Positions 62,169 to 64,000 of a stretch of 64,000 nt of DNA are shown here, piece after piece (position 1 is the first letter of the stretch; every line of letters begins with the position of its first letter). The stretch is from UBA1757 sp963617485 (GTDB lineage: Bacteria; Bacteroidota; Bacteroidia; Bacteroidales; UBA1402). The translations under genes were made by a program, and so were the position numbers. The stretch covers positions 1 through 64,000 of the forward strand of contig CAVEPA010000011.1 in assembly GCA_963617485.1 (NCBI GenBank), in the 5' to 3' direction. Below the pieces are notes generated by a model. It saw nothing but the letters and a program-made list of their open reading frames with translations, made no database searches and was not told the origin of the DNA.

Positions 62169-62606
62169 ATGTTACGCAAAATCTTATCCATCGCCGGCAA
62201 GCCCGGTCTGTACAAACTTATTTCGCAAGGCAAGAACATGCTTATCGTAGAGTCGCTCAGCGACCATCGCCGTATGCCTTCGCACAACCAGGACAAAGTG
62301 GTTTCACTGGGCGAAATTGCCATCTATACCGAAGACGAGGAAAAGCCGCTGCGCGAAGTGCTGGCCCTTATCAAGGAACACGAAAACGGTGCCCAGATTA
62401 CTGCTTTCGATATCAAGAACGGCGACGAAGAAACGCTGCGCGCCTATATGCAGAGCGTACTGCCCTCTTACGACAAGGAGCGCGTGCGTCTGTCTGATTT
62501 GAAGAAACTTTACAGCTGGTACAACCTGCTTATCGCTTCCGGCAACGACGATTTTTCCGATCCCGAAGAAACCAAGCCCGCTGAAGAAACCAAGCCTGCC
62601 GAATAA
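62169..62606 (+). CDS. DUF5606 protein
   Basis: A 145-residue protein matching DUF5606, a Bacteroidetes family found after coaE. The first ATG in frame at 62169 (MLRKILSIAGKPGLYKL) gives the conserved N terminus; the longer frame starts inside coaE. Residues about 1-50 look like a small beta fold (GKNMLIVESLSDHRR), followed by helices. The tail is a tandem repeat, EETKPAEETKPAE. Function is unknown. Confidence 0.85.
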   Translation: MLRKILSIAGKPGLYKLISQGKNMLIVESLSDHRRMPSHNQDKVVSLGEIAIYTEDEEKPLREVLALIKEHENGAQITAFDIKNGDEETLRAYMQSVLPSYDKERVRLSDLKKLYSWYNLLIASGNDDFSDPEETKPAEETKPAE

Positions 62607-63893
62607 TCACTTTTCAAGGGCTTCCTTGTAGGGCTTCATCATGCCCTCGTTCATCTTGTCGCCCATCTTGGACTTGAGCTTTTTGCTGTGCATCATCCAG
62701 CCGACAAGATACATCATCAGAGATTGCTTCCACTTCTTCTGCGGGAAGTCGTACTGCCCGTGACTCTTGAAGAACTTGTGGTCGGCGCGCATCATTCCCC
62801 GCATCTGGTAAATCAGGTCGCGGAAAATGCGCATACCGCCTACGCCGAAGAAGTTGGCCGGCTGACGGTACTCGCGCGCCAGGGCATAGCTTAGCCGCCG
62901 AACGAGCGCTTCCACACTCATGGTGCGGTGCTCGGGGTCTTCCACGCCATCGTTCACCGCCACACCGCAGAGGTAGTTGCCGCCCACATTGGCGCGGGCC
63001 TCCACCACCATCTGCAGATTCGGCTCATCGGCATAGCTGCCGCTGACCAGATAGCCGGTCGGGCTGCCCATAGTCACGGTGCGGTGGCCGTTGCAGAACT
63101 GGCGGTCGTCGTACATCTTGAAGCGGCTGCCCATCGAATGGTCGCGCACCGTGAAAGCATAGACGATGGCATCGCAGGTCTGAATCTCGCCGCGCAGGTA
63201 GATGTCGAAGCCGTCGGTGTAGATGCACTTGCCGTCGCCGCTACAGTTGAAACAGCTGATGCAGCCGCCTTTGAAGGGGTATTCGCGGATATTGATCAGC
63301 TTGACGCGGCAAGGCATCTGCTCTTGGAAGCGTTCCACCATCTGCTTTAGAGGCTCGTCATCGGCTTCAATGTCCGCCACCAGGGCCACCGTCTTGCCGG
63401 AGATGTCCCCAATTTCCGAAGGCCCAAGCTGAAACATCAGATAATCAAAGAATTGCAGCGCTTCTCGCCTACCCTGTTCGCTCAACAAATCCTCCATATC
63501 GGCGCTTAGGCCGGGCAGAACCTTGAGTCCCAAGTCCTTGGCGTTTTCTTCGATGAAACGATGCGCCGTGACATCGTAGAAATGTTTCGATGTGCTAATC
63601 TGCGATGCCCATTTGCCTTCCAGCGAGGGCGCGTGCTCTTTTGTCAGCTCGATGAAGCGGTGCAGCTGCGATGGCACGAGGAAGGTATACACCGGGTAGC
63701 AGAAAAGCACCAGTTCCGCCCAATCCAGGGCCTCCGTCGCCGGAGCGAAGTTCTTCTCGAACTGGCGGATTTTCCGTCCCACATGTAGCACGCGGTACTG
63801 ATGCTCAGGATGATGTTGCTGAATATACAGACAAGTCTGTAGCGTAATGGAATTCTCGCCCTTGGGGCTTCCGTTCAGTATAAGGATATTCAT
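62607..63893 (-). CDS. Double flavodoxin-type protein with four-Cys motif
   Basis: A 428-residue protein from the ATG at 63893 (MNILILNGSPKGENS). Residues 1-155 form an FMN-reductase/flavodoxin fold with GSPKG and FCYPVYTFLVPSQL motifs. Residues about 165-345 look like a second flavodoxin-like fold with a four-Cys cluster, C211-x2-C214-x2-C217-x5-C223 (CISCFNCSGDGKC), as seen in iron-sulfur flavoproteins. The C terminus is helical and basic. It probably passes electrons in the cytoplasm, with FMN and perhaps a [4Fe-4S] cluster; substrates are unknown. An upstream ATG at 63959 would run through the promoter and is not used. Confidence 0.78.
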   Translation of the reverse strand: MNILILNGSPKGENSITLQTCLYIQQHHPEHQYRVLHVGRKIRQFEKNFAPATEALDWAELVLFCYPVYTFLVPSQLHRFIELTKEHAPSLEGKWASQISTSKHFYDVTAHRFIEENAKDLGLKVLPGLSADMEDLLSEQGRREALQFFDYLMFQLGPSEIGDISGKTVALVADIEADDEPLKQMVERFQEQMPCRVKLINIREYPFKGGCISCFNCSGDGKCIYTDGFDIYLRGEIQTCDAIVYAFTVRDHSMGSRFKMYDDRQFCNGHRTVTMGSPTGYLVSGSYADEPNLQMVVEARANVGGNYLCGVAVNDGVEDPEHRTMSVEALVRRLSYALAREYRQPANFFGVGGMRIFRDLIYQMRGMMRADHKFFKSHGQYDFPQKKWKQSLMMYLVGWMMHSKKLKSKMGDKMNEGMMKPYKEALEK

Positions 63894-63970
63894 AAGCGCA
63901 TTTCGGAAGCTTTTTAGCCCTGGTTGGCCATTCCCATCGCGTACGGCAACGCACGGCAACTTCCCGCTGG

Positions 63971-63978
63971 CAAAGGTA
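63971..63978 (-). promoter_or_regulatory. -7 box of the double flavodoxin gene
   Basis: TACCTTTG on the minus strand, 77 bases before the start at 63893. A TTG stands 16 bases upstream, which is short for the consensus, and lies at the window end. Confidence 0.45.
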
Positions 63979-64000
63979 GTTTTTCTTCGCCATCCAAAGA

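Overview
This window reads as chromosome of a Bacteroidetes bacterium, most likely order Bacteroidales (Prevotella/Bacteroides-like; genus not resolved). Grounds: tandem SusC/SusD outer-membrane pairs, Bacteroidetes families (DUF4301, DUF2764, DUF2582, DUF5606), a nusB-yajC-ybbR-coaE block, and many intergenic matches to the Bacteroidetes promoter (TTG, about 20 nt, TAnnTTTG). No CRISPR array, rRNA or phage region was seen. The only mobile element is an IS3-family insertion sequence cut by the left edge.

Layout. 1-669: partial IS. 1088-3283: a RelA-type (p)ppGpp synthetase on the minus strand. 3359-6952: plus-strand operon of a kinase-DUF4301 fusion, nadC and a PAP2 phosphatase. 6980-8170: mnmA. 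8240-15657: minus-strand seven-gene V/A-type ATPase operon (E, DUF2764, A, B, D, I, K). 15859-30610: six-gene minus-strand operon made of two FAS1-SusC-SusD modules, bounded by a promoter and a terminator and without any recognisable degradative enzyme. 30761-39978: plus-strand run with dnaG, an ABC exporter pair, rsfS, ftsH, cdsA and an ECF sigma / membrane anti-sigma-like / periplasmic protein trio. 39987-47042: minus-strand sugar cluster of a YicI-like GH31, an SLC5 symporter and a secreted GH2-malectin enzyme. 47167-49770: def and a TPR protein. 49815-52719: ruvX, mltG, tRNA-Ser(GCU) and folC. 52831-55724: SPOR lipoprotein, DUF2582 protein, engB and a second SLC5 symporter. 55836-57579: recR, a membrane protein and a GNAT enzyme. 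57562-59118: the rplY-pth-hslR group. 59316-62606: nusB, yajC, ybbR, coaE and DUF5606. 62607-63893: a double flavodoxin/iron-sulfur-type protein.

How the genes work together. Most of the window is housekeeping: stringent response, NAD and CoA synthesis, folate, tRNA modification, ribosome function, peptidoglycan, membrane proteolysis and phospholipid synthesis. Two regions are accessory nutrient loci. The FAS1/Sus operon should build two outer-membrane uptake complexes, each led by a surface fasciclin lipoprotein of four or two FAS1 domains. The GH31-symporter-GH2 cluster should release and import sugars from galactosylated xylosides such as xyloglucan side chains. The V/A-ATPase rotor carries the residues that bind Na+ in Enterococcus hirae, which would fit use of a sodium gradient alongside the two sodium:solute symporters. 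The FAS1/Sus operon is the best candidate for an undescribed system.
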